DNA of 64,000 nt, taken from assembly GCA_002077065.1 (NCBI GenBank), contig NAJO01000002.1, forward strand, positions 1,054,001 through 1,118,000. The letters run 5' to 3'. How positions within the stretch are numbered: the first letter of the stretch is position 1; each line of letters opens with the position of its first letter. Source of the stretch: Cryoendolithus antarcticus (taxonomy: Eukaryota > Ascomycota > Dothideomycetes > Cladosporiales > Cladosporiaceae). Positions 11,133-22,706 of this stretch are shown one piece after another. The notes beneath the pieces were generated by a model. The model had not been told where the DNA came from, did not search any database, and worked only from the letters and a program-made list of their open reading frames with translations. The translations under genes were made by a program, and so were the position numbers.

Positions 11133-12189
11133 CCAAAGCCGTACCCTCCATCCCTCGACCACTCCCCCAGGCCGCCGATGATGTGTCGATGATAGGGTGG
11201 AATTGTGAAGCCTCGCGCCGAAATCGATCGTGGTGCATTGGCGAAGTCGACAAACGCCAGATAGCATGTAAAGTCAGAGCAAGAGGGTGTTGTTGCATAC
11301 TTACAGCAGACGTGAGCCGATCGTTGGCGATTGAAGATCAGCGAATGGGCCGTGATATGTTGTCTCGTCGCTGCAGCATCCGACGATGTTGAAGCACCGG
11401 ATGGAGTGGCGTTGCGATCGGGAGTGGGGAAAGGCGAATATGAGATTCCAGAGATCGACCAGCAGAACGTCGGCAAGAAGCTGGGGAGTTGATCACGCAG
11501 CTGAAGTCTGCAACAGCCATCACATGCAATGATGGCGTATGGGAGGTAAAATGCGAGGAATGTGATGGGGGAGTGAAGGGGTAGACAGAGTCAAGATGCA
11601 AGAGTTGGAGAGTGGTGGCTGTGTTGCAGATACTCATAGTCTGTAGAGACAGCCTATGAGCCAACAAGGAAACTGTCTCATCTGACAGTGTGAAAGGAAG
11701 ACAGAGAAGATGCCGCAAACCTCGCTCAAGAGCAAGGCCTGCTGCACGAGAAAACGAAATACGATCTTCACTCGGAAGCGAAGATTGCTCAATCTGGAAA
11801 GCGGGACTGACGATGAGAGAGGAGATTGTGGACGAGAATGAAGCAGACAGGCTCACATGAGCTCTACTCGAGAGCAGAGCTGATGGCCATGGGAACGGAC
11901 AGAGGAGATTCTCGCATGCCCGGGCAAGCGCAGATGAAGGAGATAGAGGAAGAGACTGTGCTGAACACCTCCGAAGCGATGGTCAGAACCACCGACAACA
12001 GGATGTGCTGCACTTGCCGGACCACCGGCAGCCAAAGCTGGCCAGAGGAAACGACTTGATGCCCCAGAACCACAGGAGCGCACGATCCCAACATAGCCCC
12101 AAGATCGAACAAGCCCTCAGTACCCCTCAAACCCCCGATACCCAACAAGCCGTTGTCAACCGACAGCGACCGCCTGCTGAGCTCAGGAC
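11133..12189. other. Intergenic, part of the gene-poor block
   Basis: No supported gene. A box reading atacttacag at about 11298 resembles the box shared by the array downstream (12.2-13.9 kb). Stretches near 11735 and 14920 also resemble each other (tcaagagcaaggcctgctgc versus tcaagagcagagcctgctgc), so the repeated material probably extends beyond the clear array. Confidence 0.4.
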
Positions 12190-13900
12190 TTTGAGATTGC
12201 AATGCCGTCAAGGATGATGCATCAGAGGCCGAAGCATGATAGGTCCTACCACCCCTCGAGCTGACATGCGGAGACGATTTGGAACTGTTTGCTGGACTTA
12301 CAGACCACCCTCAGCATCACCTTGCGGCGGAGAAGGCGCCATGCCAGCAACGGGAGCGGACAGCGCACAAGTGTCGGGCTTACAGACTCCGCTCGGCACA
12401 TGGTCTTGCGAGCAATAGCCAGAGCGGAGCCCTGCCGGCGAAGGGAGCGGGCATGGGGCAGAGCAGGGCTTACAGCTCAGCCTACAACGCTGCGTTACCA
12501 CAGCGCTTCAGCGAGATCTGGCCTGCGTAAGGACCGGACGAGCGGACATGATGGGACGAAAGACTAGTGTATGGTGTGACTTGACAGACTGAATGTAGGG
12601 TGCGGGAGGTGAATGACTGCCTTCGACGACGACGAGCATACTCGAGAGTAGCTACATACATCGGAAGTTGCGAGCAGACACAGGAAGGGTGGTAGGAGGA
12701 AAGCGGAACGCTGCCTGAGCAGCACTCTCTTCTCATGTACGATGGCTCTCGTGTCTGTAGCCACTACTCCAAAGCAGTGGCCACGACTCGATCAGATGTG
12801 ATACAAAGCAGACGAACGGGAAGAAGAAGGACTGGAAGGTGAGAGTCGCCTCGGCTCACATACAGACGACTGCCACTCATGAGCAGCACCCGGAGTACGG
12901 CCATGGTGAGGAGCGGCGAAGTAGAAGGGAAGGGGAGGGGGTGGTATGAAGGGGAAAGATTGGGTCGGGCAGCTGGTCGCCACTCGCGGGTGGCGATCAG
13001 CCTATGGTTGTGCATTGACGTTCGACAGAAAGAGACGAAGGGGACTGATATGCTCCAGGGCAATGTCAGAGGATAAGCCACGACGCAGCACGCAGTTCAT
13101 AGTCGGACGTCCACAAGACCCATCGAAGGGTACTCGGATGACATTCAAACAGCAAGCTGCATGTGCGACAAAGTGCAATGCGGCGAAGGATGATGTGCCG
13201 AAGCGCAAGCAGCGACAAGTCCTACCACCCTTCGAGCCAGCATGCGAGATCAAGTATGGGACAGGATTCAGGGCTTACAGATTTCATCAAGCAGACAGCT
13301 CGCGGAGGAGACGGTGCTATGGCTACTCTCACGCCTTTTGGGAGCGGACAGTGACACAAGTGCTGGACATACAGACCCTTCGTCGACCTCATCACTGACC
13401 CTGAGACTCTGACCCGGACAAGACCTGAGATGAGCTAGCTCGAAGGATCAGCGACTCGGTTGAAGAAAGATCATGCCACAAATATGGGACAGTATGCGAA
13501 GAGGGTAGGACTTACAGACCCTCCATCAGCCTCACCACCAACCCTGAGACTCTCACCCGGACAGGACCTAAGGTGAGCTAGCTCGAAGGGTCGATGGACC
13601 AGCCGACAAAAGGCCATGCCATCATGGAGCGGACGATATGCCAAGACCGGCTAGGACTTACAGACCCTTCACCAACCAGCTTCTCGACTCCGAGGCTCTC
13701 ATCGGGCTAAAGCTTGGGATGACGAGCTCACACGAGTCGAGAGTGTGGTTGGCGAAGAGTCCTGCCAACGCGGGAGCGGACGACGACGAGCGGACATGAT
13801 CAACGGTGGGACTTACAGTCTCAGTCTATTGCGTCAAGCAGTGAAGCGGACGGCTCGACATGAGATATGCCCAGTTCCAGGAAGGATAAGAACTCCTTAC
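12190..13900. repeat. Diverged tandem array with a conserved splice-donor-like box
   Basis: At least eight units of roughly 90-160 bp (one gap is larger) carry a ggRcttacag box at 12294, 12376, 12466, 13271, 13508, 13654 and 13809, with a variant ggacatacag at 13365. Read on the minus strand the box is CTGTAAGYCC, a consensus 5' splice site. Flanking motifs recur too: gggagcgga before the box, and accctnnnc...gagactct...cccggaca after it. Between units the changes are mostly transitions. A longer duplicated block starts aaggatgatg at 12211 and at 13188. Each unit could be an exon-intron module of a minus-strand transcript. No continuous protein could be built, so I call it a repeat. Confidence 0.6.
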
Positions 13901-15802
13901 CTGGTCTCACAGTTCAAAGCATAGGCTGCCGAAGCAAGCGCCAAGCCGGGGACATGCCAGTATAGGGGCCATATTGGTCGTCACCGCAGTCATGCCACGA
14001 GGACACGGACCTGCGACGGCAACCTGACAGGGTCTCGAGTTGTCTTCGGTGAAGATGTCTCCGAGCAGTGGGTGAGGTGGTATGAATGCACTCTTTTCCT
14101 CTTACTGTGGCAAATCGGCCAGTGAGTTCGGTGTCATCTCGAAGTGGCGACGGCGAGAGTCGATCGGCCAAGTGACCTTACAAAGGCGGTATTGGTCAGG
14201 CGTATTCACTACAGTAGTGGGTTGAAGCCATGATGAATGGCAGTGCGCTTCCTGGGAGGGCACTTCGAAAGGTTGTGGGTGAGGTGGCAAATGCTTTGGT
14301 GAGCGACTGCCGGATTTGGATACTTGCATGGTCGATAACTGTACCTCGAAACTTGAATGGCATTAGCAACAAGTCTCGACTTTGAGAGCGATCTGGGGTG
14401 TTAGAGAGTGGCGAGTGGTGTATCGTCACCAAGACCCGGCCGATACAGCCTCGGCAGTTGCGATGTGAACGAGGACGGCATGGTAATATCCATCTTGCGC
14501 CTACCCGCGGTATTCATGATCACATCCGCCTTGAGCTACATCTGATGGGTTCGGACATCTGCGAAGAAGGACATTAGCGGTGCTAGCTCTCGACGGCAGC
14601 TGGTAGAAGTCTAGGGTGGTGCGAGTCTAGTCGTTGGCGGCTGTCAAGCTGTCAGTCTTGGTCAGGGACGCGGAGACTGCGGGCCCCCACTGACCTCGAA
14701 GACACCATGTGATATGCGCTGGTACTTCATCAAGCAGTGGAGCAAGAGTGGCGACCCTCGCAAGGCGTCGATGTTGCATTACAGGGTGTTGGCCTCAACA
14801 GTCGTGTGCAGCCGACCAGCCGCAGCAGCAGCAGATCTGACGCAGCGCCATCGCCGTCAATACCGCGGGAGCGCTTACGCGATGTAGCGTGGTGCTCGCG
14901 CAGTCATGGCCACTCCTTCAAGAGCAGAGCCTGCTGCTTCATGCTGCCGACGAAGTAGTGACCTTGCGAGACTGCGGTGGTGAAGGAGGGGGAGGGAGGG
15001 TGATGGACTTACTGCTGAGCGACTGTCTACCATCTATCACCGCGCCGACACGGCGGAAGGCGACTCTCATCGCTCAAGGCCGCCGGGTTGCTCGCATTGC
15101 GCCGCAACTACTCTCCTCAACACCAGCAGCGTCGACACCGACAGGTCGTCGAGTGTAGGCCGGTGTGTCGACTTGCAGTTGGTGGAGTGCAACATAGTGT
15201 GTGCGAGCTGGTGACGGAGTGAGAGCAGTTGTTGGAGCTTCATTGAGAGGCTTTGAGGAAGACGAGCGGAACGGCCCGCAATATTCACCCAGAACAACAA
15301 CTCGGGTCACTACGAGGGACTCAAGGACTGTATGCTAGCAATCTACGTAGGAGGGCCATCAGCGAAGTGATCAGACACTCCTCCAATGGTCTATACTGGC
15401 CCAACATCGCAGGCGGTACGGTACTGGTGCCAGAGGTGAGAAGAGTGGATCCGACGCTGTCAACAACCTCAGCAGCCTCGCTGTAGCATCGCACAGACTG
15501 CGCCGACTCTGGTACTCAGCTCGAGAAGTAAGGGGGCTTTCTAGCACTCATATAGCAATAGACGCAGTAGAGATTGTCTCCCACACGCCATTGCGAGAAG
15601 ACACAGCTGTCTCAGGTGACTTCGCGTCAATTCGGCGTTGCCCAAAGCAGCCTCCCGCCATAGCAGCCAACCAACATCCACCTCACCTCGAGTTCGGGCG
15701 CTCGAATGCCATACACGCGACAGCATACGCCACTCGACCGGCTTGCGCGAGGTAAACATACTCGTCCGACGCTTCGTACCGACGCAGCGATGGTGCAGCG
15801 CT
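13901..15802. other. Gene-poor region upstream of SLX4
   Basis: No supported gene. Another ggacttac box lies at 15005, and a cttcatcaagcagt motif at about 14726 recalls sequence in the array, so this is probably older repeat material. The last few hundred bases should include the SLX4 promoter. Confidence 0.4.
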
Positions 15803-18800
15803 ATGGCAGCCTGTAGCCCCATCTCTGTCAGATCATCGCCGGCAGCGCAACTCCATCAAGTCCACTCTGTGACATCGGAGCGACTGAGCAGGAAGTCGAG
15901 CGGCAATAGCAATGAGCTGTCCTCACCAGCGCTTCCAAGCCCAAGCGCTTTCGTACAACCGCGCTCAAGAGCGACACTGAAAGCTGGGTTAAATGCACAG
16001 CAGGTACCCGACGGGGCGCACACGGGCTTCACAACAGCGAGAAGCTTGCACACACTGCTTGCTCAAGTGGGAAAGGCACAAGAAGATGGGGTACCAGAGA
16101 TAAGGGAGCAGGAAGCAAAGGGTAGGGGCAAGCTCGTGAGACCTAGGAAGAACTCGAGAACACTGGGCGAAGTCGCAGAGGGCTCTGTCAGCCCCCGGCT
16201 TGCTGCTTTGCTCATGCAGAGGGGCGATCTACAGTCACACGATCGCCACACGGTCTATCCGCGCTTCGTAAGTCGACCACACCCTCTGTACAAGCTGCGT
16301 CGCCAGATGCCGCGCGGAGACCCAGCATCTCGCTCTCCGAGTTCTCCTTCAATGGAGATGCGGCACCGGCCGCGGTCTCGCCAATCCAGCTTGCTCTGCC
16401 CGTCAAGAAGTCACGCGAAAAAACAGAATCGAACCCTGGTACTAGCATCAAGCCTGATGCTACCAAGAAGTCGAGGAAGCCCAAGGCGAAATCCGAGTCA
16501 ATCATCCTCAATTCGGATGAGCCTGATGAATCACTCATTGCCGAAAACGCCGACTCTGTTAAACCTGTATCAAACCTCGAGGGAACATCGGCAGAGTATG
16601 TTCAGCACAATGAAGCATCGCCAAGACGACCGGATCTATCTATGGCTGACTTCGCCTTTCACACGAGTTCGCTGCTAAAACCCATTGCTCCCGCCGAAGA
16701 AATCGCCACTGCAGCAAAGTCAAAGCGAAAGAGGATAGTAGCCAAGAAAGACAACGACGGCGAGCTTGTGTTGAAGAGGCCGAAGGTTGCGAGAACGAAA
16801 TCGAAGACTACCGAAGCGGCTGTCGACAATTCTGCAGAGCCTAATGTGCTCGCTGAGCTGAGCATCAACACAATAGTACCGTCGGCTATGCAGGTGTCCG
16901 AGAAACAAGCACCAAAGGCTCGTAAGTCCCGAGCGAAGAAAGTCGCGCTTCCACCCTTCGACCTTGTCACTGAAGGTGATACTCCCGAGCTGCTGTCCAA
17001 GCAGACTAAGACTCGCAAGCCTCGAGTCCGTCAGACGACCGAGCAGTCGACTTACTTCGCCTCAGTAGCGCCAGCCATGGTTTTTGTCGCTGGAGCCGCA
17101 CAGACCCAGCCTAGAGCCATCACAGATATCGCTCCAGAGGAAGAGATGAACATTTTCTCGCAAGTCAACGTTGAGCTGGACCAAACGCTCGATGAGAAGC
17201 CGTTCGCTGACTTCCTCGGCACTCTCGAAAGTGTGCCCGGAAAACCTGCAACAAAAGACCTGGTAGGCGAACATGACCCATCCGAACGTGCTCCGAGGAG
17301 ACGCCGAAGCTGGACACCGACACATGAGCATCAGCTTCTACGTAATGTCAAAGGCGACACGAGCAGGGAAGTCGACCCAGACGCTGATGTAGATGGCATG
17401 CCAGAGCGTGTTCCAATGGCGCAGCTGTTGCAAAGCTTCACGTTCGCCGCTGCAGATGGCCAATCTATGCCTCAAGATAAGCGAGCTGGCTCGGTTGAGG
17501 CTCAGCCCAAGCGACGTAAGATCAAGCTTGAAGACAGAGTTAAGATGCCGCCACCATCAGCACGGAAACGCAAGTCAATCACCGACAGTGTCGACAAGCC
17601 TGCAAAGAAGCCCAAGTTACCGAAGAAGAAGCCGCAAACGATCACTGCACTTGCGACTGCTGCCTATCTGCCCGTGATCGTACCTGAAATAGCGCAGCCG
17701 ACAGTCTCTTCATACTTCGACACCGTGAAGCCCAACACTGTCGACTTCAGAGACCCGGAGAAGCCAGATAAAGGCGAAGCCACCGAGGTGGCGGCGAAGA
17801 TCAAGAAGCCACGCAAGTCCCGCGCCAAGGTGCCCAATGGTGATGGCACAATTATCAACGGTGGCAAAGTCTTAAAGGTGAAGGCCAAAGCAAAGGTTAA
17901 GTTCAAAGAAGACGAGTACCGAGCACCGCTGTGCACGCCGGGCAAAGCCAATGCCGCAATCATGATACAGGACTTCGTCTTCGGCACCTCTTCGCAGCTG
18001 GCTGCGGAAGAGTCACCCACTTTCATACGAGAGATGCAGCTTGCCATTCGTCAATCCGAGGTACAGTCGCCTCAGCGTTCTGGAAGGAGGAGTGATGCGG
18101 ACGTTTACGGCACCCAGATCGTTACGCAAATGCCTGGCGCAAACAGTCCGACAGCGAAGAGCTACAGTAGAGTACCTACGGCGCCTCACGGGACGGATCT
18201 GTCGATACTGCAGGCTGAGCGAGAGCTGTGGTGCAGTGGTTCGAGGGACTACACTGGAGGGATGCTGGAGAAAGAACGAGCCTCTGAAGCCAGGCTTTTG
18301 CTTGACGAGGAGCCTCCCGATGTGACCATAGCTAACTCCAAAGCACTCCAGCCTGTGATGACAGCCACTATTGCCGACCTTCCTGGTCCGCTCGATACAG
18401 CTCATCCTGTGGAGACTGCTGAAGTGGCCGCTCGCATCATAGATGCCGCCGCACCGCAGCGGATAGACTTGCCAACGGCGTCGGGTGCGGCCCTTGATCT
18501 AGTAGAGCACGTGGCCGACGAGTCAGAGAGTGGCGAAGTCCAAGCCGAAAGATCGACGCAGCTGGCGGAGTCTGTGATAATAGACTTGTCGTACACTTCG
18601 CCAATTGCCGAAGACTCAGCTATTGAGCTGCCCGGACTATCGAAGCAGGACGTTGCGATGACGGGCATGGCACAGTCACTTATTAACGGCGATCAAGACG
18701 ATGATGGATGGGCGCTTCTACGCAGCGATATCTCGCTCTCCAGTGAGATACTGCCCGACATCCCTGCAGCGCCGCTGCTCAGGCATAGCGAGTCCATCTT

Positions 18801-19758
18801 ACGCAAGGCACACTCACCTGCACGCCAAGTACCGCTCCCGGCACCCCCGAGGACTGCACTGAGGCCACTCGATACGAACATGGGTATCCAAGTGGCGGGT
18901 GCTCTGCCTAAAGCGACGAGCTTGAGCATAGCTCGCTCGCTTACGTCTGCGACTGCTGGCGTCACAAGTGCAGTGAAGAAGCCTCGTGGCCGCCCACGCA
19001 AGGACGCACCGCTGTCCGATGTTACGACTGAGCCCGTGAAGCGAGCTCGTGGCCGGCCTCGGAAAGATCTTGCAGCCAACAACGCGCCTGTCACTTCCGA
19101 GGCGCAGCTCAAGTCTGCTGCAATGCCGATCTTCGTCACCTCGCCACCTGCCCTGCAGAAGCAACATAGCCACCCCTTCGCTCTCTCTCAACCTGCAGAG
19201 TGGGCGAACATAGACGAGATCTCCGACCTCGAGTCTCCAGCAACTCCATCGTCGCGCCGTCGGCGTCGCGCGACCTCCTCACCACCAACCATCAGACCAC
19301 TCGAGTTCAGCCCTCCTATATCACCCTCCATAAAAGCAAGCACTGGTCCGCCACTAGCGAACCTCTCAAACGCTGCCCTCAAGCCAACAGATCCCGAGTG
19401 GCTTTCTCAAGCTCCTGCTCTCTTTCCCAAGATCACAGCCACCATCACCTCTTCGCCCCCGAGCACGGACCTCAAGCATCCCTCCTGGTACGAGAAAATC
19501 TTGCTCTACGACCCGATTGTGCTGGAGGATCTGACGGCTTACTTGAATGGCAAGGGCGTGAGGATCAGTGTTAGGAGGCCGAAGCCGAAGGTGAAAGGGA
19601 AGAAGAAGTCCGAGGACAAGACGGTGGGGACGGAGAGGGAGTGGGAGGTTGTGGGGGAGGAGCTGAGGGGATGGATGGTCCAGAAATGGTGTGAGGAATT
19701 CAGCATTTGCTGTCTGTGGAGGGAAGGGTTGAGGGGAGGAGTGAAGGGCAATTACTGA
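15803..19758 (+). CDS. SLX4: Structure-specific endonuclease subunit SLX4
   Basis: Scaffold and activating partner of the Slx1 nuclease, which cuts branched DNA during repair in the nucleus. The C terminus (about 19480-19750: ILLYDPIVLEDLTAYLN, then VQKWCEEFSICCLWREGLRG) is the conserved Slx1-binding domain. Two AT-hooks (PRGRPRK, RARGRPRK) lie at about 18985-19070, and the N-terminal LSSPALPSPSAF and GAHTGFTTARSL segments match the fungal family. The frame changes between 16121 and 16273. The best join is an intron at 16122-16219 (GTAGGG donor, pyrimidine-rich CATGCAG acceptor), giving 1285 aa, longer than many fungal SLX4s. A GTGAGA donor at 16136 is an alternative. The start at 15803 was chosen because MAACSPISVRSSPA resembles family N termini. 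The long middle is basic and disordered. Confidence 0.85.
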
Positions 19759-19962
19759 TGGGGGAAAGGTGATGAATGGACGAGGGGTGGACTGTAGTGG
19801 GCAGAGGTAAAGTGGCTTCGGCGCAGGTCACATGCAGTATACCCAGGAACTTTGTACATGAATTTTGAGCGGTTTTGCAAGTGCAGCAGATTGCGTTTCT
19901 TGTGTTCAGCGCTGTGAACGGCTGTGCAGTGGTTCTACTCCGGGTCCACATGGAGACACTCC

Positions 19963-20906
19963 CTACAATAGCGCAAACGCCATACCTCCAACGACAGCCA
20001 AAAGGGCTCCACTAAACACCCCCACCTTCCCACCCGCACCAGTATACGGCACCGGCGGCGTCGCGCCTCCACTCGTCCCATTCCCAGCACCCGTTCCATT
20101 CTGGCTCACACCCGCGCCCGTGGTCCCAGCCAAGCTCGCCGGACAAGCAGGCCCGTTCACGAAATCTCCAGTGGCGTTGTTCATCGCATTCTGCGTCATG
20201 AAGTAATTTCCCGCCACCGGCGCGCCAGCCACATCCGCGAAAGCGGTGATAGAGTAGTTCACGCGCGCTGCTGCAGAGCGGTTGAAGACATCTCGGCCGG
20301 CGTTGAAAGCTGGGAGGGTGAAGTTTGCGGGCTGCGCGAAGAGGTAGAAGGCGTAGTCGTGGGGGGTGTCGTTTAGTGGTGGGCCCTAGGCATGCATGTC
20401 AGTACTTCCGCGCCTCTATGGGTAAGGAAGGAGCGAGTGGAAGACTCACAGGTCCGCCGTACTCGGCTGTAGCTGGGGTGTTGTTCTCGAAGACCCCGGC
20501 GGAGTTCTGCACGAGGCCGGTCTGCAGCCAGTGGAGGCGCGTGGTGCGGCAGTCGCCTATGCCTGGGGCGAGGACTGCGGTGGAGTTGGCGTAGCGGGCG
20601 CTGGCTGGGAGAGAGAGGTCGATGAAGACTAGCATGTGCGTGCCGGTGAAGGTTTGAGTGGAGGAGATGACTGGGAGGGTTTGGACGACTGCGATCATGT
20701 TAGCTACACAGGTCCAGAACGTGGACTGGGACCTTCGTACGCGGCTGGGCGATCAGAGCTCCGGATGAGACAGTGAGGTTGCCATTGTAGCTGACACTCA
20801 GCGGCGTACTGGTGTACGGCTGGAAGCCTGCTGGTGTCTGCGCGGTTGCCAGTGGAGAGAGCAGCAATGCTGCTGTCGCCGCGATCGTGGTGGTGGTGGA
20901 CTTCAT
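19963..20906 (-). CDS. Secreted PEBP-like protein with GPI-anchor signal
   Basis: Three exons (20741-20906, 20450-20688, 19963-20385), with introns of 52 and 64 bp, give 275 aa. A signal peptide (about residues 1-22, ending ATAQTP) precedes a phosphatidylethanolamine-binding-protein-like domain. Motifs include MLVFIDLSLP, the D-R-T-x-LHWLQ region and GPPLNDTPHDYAFYLFAQP. A Ser/Thr/Gly-rich tail and a terminal hydrophobic stretch (VGVFSGALLAVVGGMAFALL) follow, typical of GPI-anchored cell-surface proteins. The ligand and function are unknown. It is convergent with SLX4, the stops being about 200 bp apart. Confidence 0.82.
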
Positions 20907-21769
20907 AGCTGCCGTTGTAGTATTGCTTGGAGATCTGAAAGAGAAGAGATGGTATGCAAGGTACGCGATCGAGATATACCTACCGTTTCACCTCCGGGCC
21001 TTGCTTCTCACTTCTCACTAGGCCTACACGTGGGCTCGCTATGGCGCCCAGTGTCTGATACCTTGTGAATTGCTTGGCTACCATCATCCATTGCGCCTCT
21101 GGAGCTTGGACAATGCTGGGCGGAAGTCGACGATCGTCTTTCATCTCGCCGGAGATTAGTATGTCCGGTCTGCCCGTAGCACCGAGTCTCCATTCACTGT
21201 CTCCTTCCATTGTTGACCAACCTCTCGCTTGCTTTCTACTGCCGCACCGCGGACATCGATATGCTCCGGTGGACTGAAGCCGCTGGTACCTTCGAAGCAA
21301 CATGGGCAGAGCTGGTCAGCGGTACTCACGTGCACTCACTGTCAATTGCCGGAGACGCTCAGAGCGGCGGACGGCCGGACATGCTTAGGAGCACCTCAAG
21401 TCGAGCTGCCGATACTCGCATCTTGAATATCTTCCACGGAGGCTATATCCTGCACCGCATGGTCAGAAGATGACAAGGCCATTCTGCATCGTTGCTGGAT
21501 CGCCCGCACAACGTCTTTGTTCACGCACAGCATTCCATTCCCACATGCGCAATCGCGATACAAAGCCACCAATGCTGAACATGACGAATTCAGAGAGCGT
21601 GCCCAACTGTTTCTTTGTAGCTGGCAACTTCGAACATGTATTTTCAAGTGCTCGAGGGCTCTGCTAGAGGAAGGTAGGTGTGATCTTATGTCTTGTCATA
21701 GCTGTCACTCTACTGGGCCAGGTTCAGGCGCTGCACACTCCATCTCAGATCCTTCCACATCGACCTAAG
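20907..21769. other. Intergenic between divergent genes
   Basis: This separates the minus-strand PEBP-like gene from the plus-strand transporter and should contain both promoters. Short open frames around 21470-21770 have no domain. No RNA gene or repeat seen. Confidence 0.5.
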
Positions 21770-22706
21770 ATGGGCGACCTTCACCTCACCTCTCCAAACT
21801 TCACACTCGATGTCCGCCTCAAGGAACCTCCACCAGAGACCATCCCGGACTACCGCTCAAGCTACACAGACGATCCAAATGCCGTATCCTAAATTGGACC
21901 CTCTTTCAAACCCATCTCCCACTTTCAACGTTCTCCTCACCAGTCTACAGTACCAGCAGCAACATACGCAGACCCTACACCCATAGCGCTTGCTGGCTTT
22001 CTACTCTCCAACATGCCTTCCACGATAATGCTGCTAGGCTGGGGTGGCGCAGGCGGCGGTACAGGGAACGAGACGACAGCTGTCGGCCCATTTCTGTTCT
22101 TGGGCTCAGCCTTGCTGTACTTCTCCGGTATGGCAGAGTGGCTTCGATATCAGACTTTCGCTGCGACCATCTACTTCACACTCGCCGGCTATTTTGGTGC
22201 TCAAGCGGCTTCGCTCATTCCTGGCTTTGGCATTGGGACTGGGGCTGGAGGCAGCTATGGCGATAGCTGGGGAGTGCTTCTCGTGTTCATGGGGATTATG
22301 ATAGCTGTGTTCGCGTTGGGCAGTCTGAGGATCGATGTCGTGCATGTGTATATCTTCGTGATATTTACGATTTGCTTTGGGTGCGAGGCGGCGAGCTACT
22401 TCACTGCGGAGACTGCGAGAGATGGGCCGGGGTATCGGTGGAGGGTCGCTGCTGGGTGGACGAGTCTGGCAGGGAGTGCTGGGGTGTGGTACATTGTGAG
22501 TGGCTGAACATATCCTCATACCATTTTCGCGGAGACATTTGCTGACTATGCACCAGTTTATGGCTTCAATACTGGACTCCGTGGACTTTCCCTTCACTTT
22601 GCCATTGGGCGATATGAGCAATTACTTCAAAGGACGAAAAGCCAGGATGGCCAGGATGGGAGCAGACGGCCATCGGTCTCGTATCTCTATTGGTGGCAGA
22701 GTGTGA
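21770..22706 (+). CDS. GPR1/FUN34/YaaH-family transporter
   Basis: Three exons (21770-21883, 21944-22495, 22557-22706), with introns of 60 and 61 bp, all phase 0, give 271 aa. A hydrophilic N terminus leads into the family signature ADPTPIALAGFLLSN (the NPxPxGL-type motif) and about six membrane segments, ending with DFPFTLPLGDMSNYFKGRKA. The family carries acetate or ammonium-linked monocarboxylates across the plasma membrane (yeast Ady2/Ato, Aspergillus AcpA). The first motif residue is Asp rather than Asn, a departure from the usual NPAPLGL that may affect substrate choice. The substrate itself is inference. Confidence 0.85.

Noticed and set aside
10734..11192. 152-codon Pro/Ser-rich open frame
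   Set aside because: The composition comes from the GC-rich minisatellite it crosses, and there is no domain or splice support.
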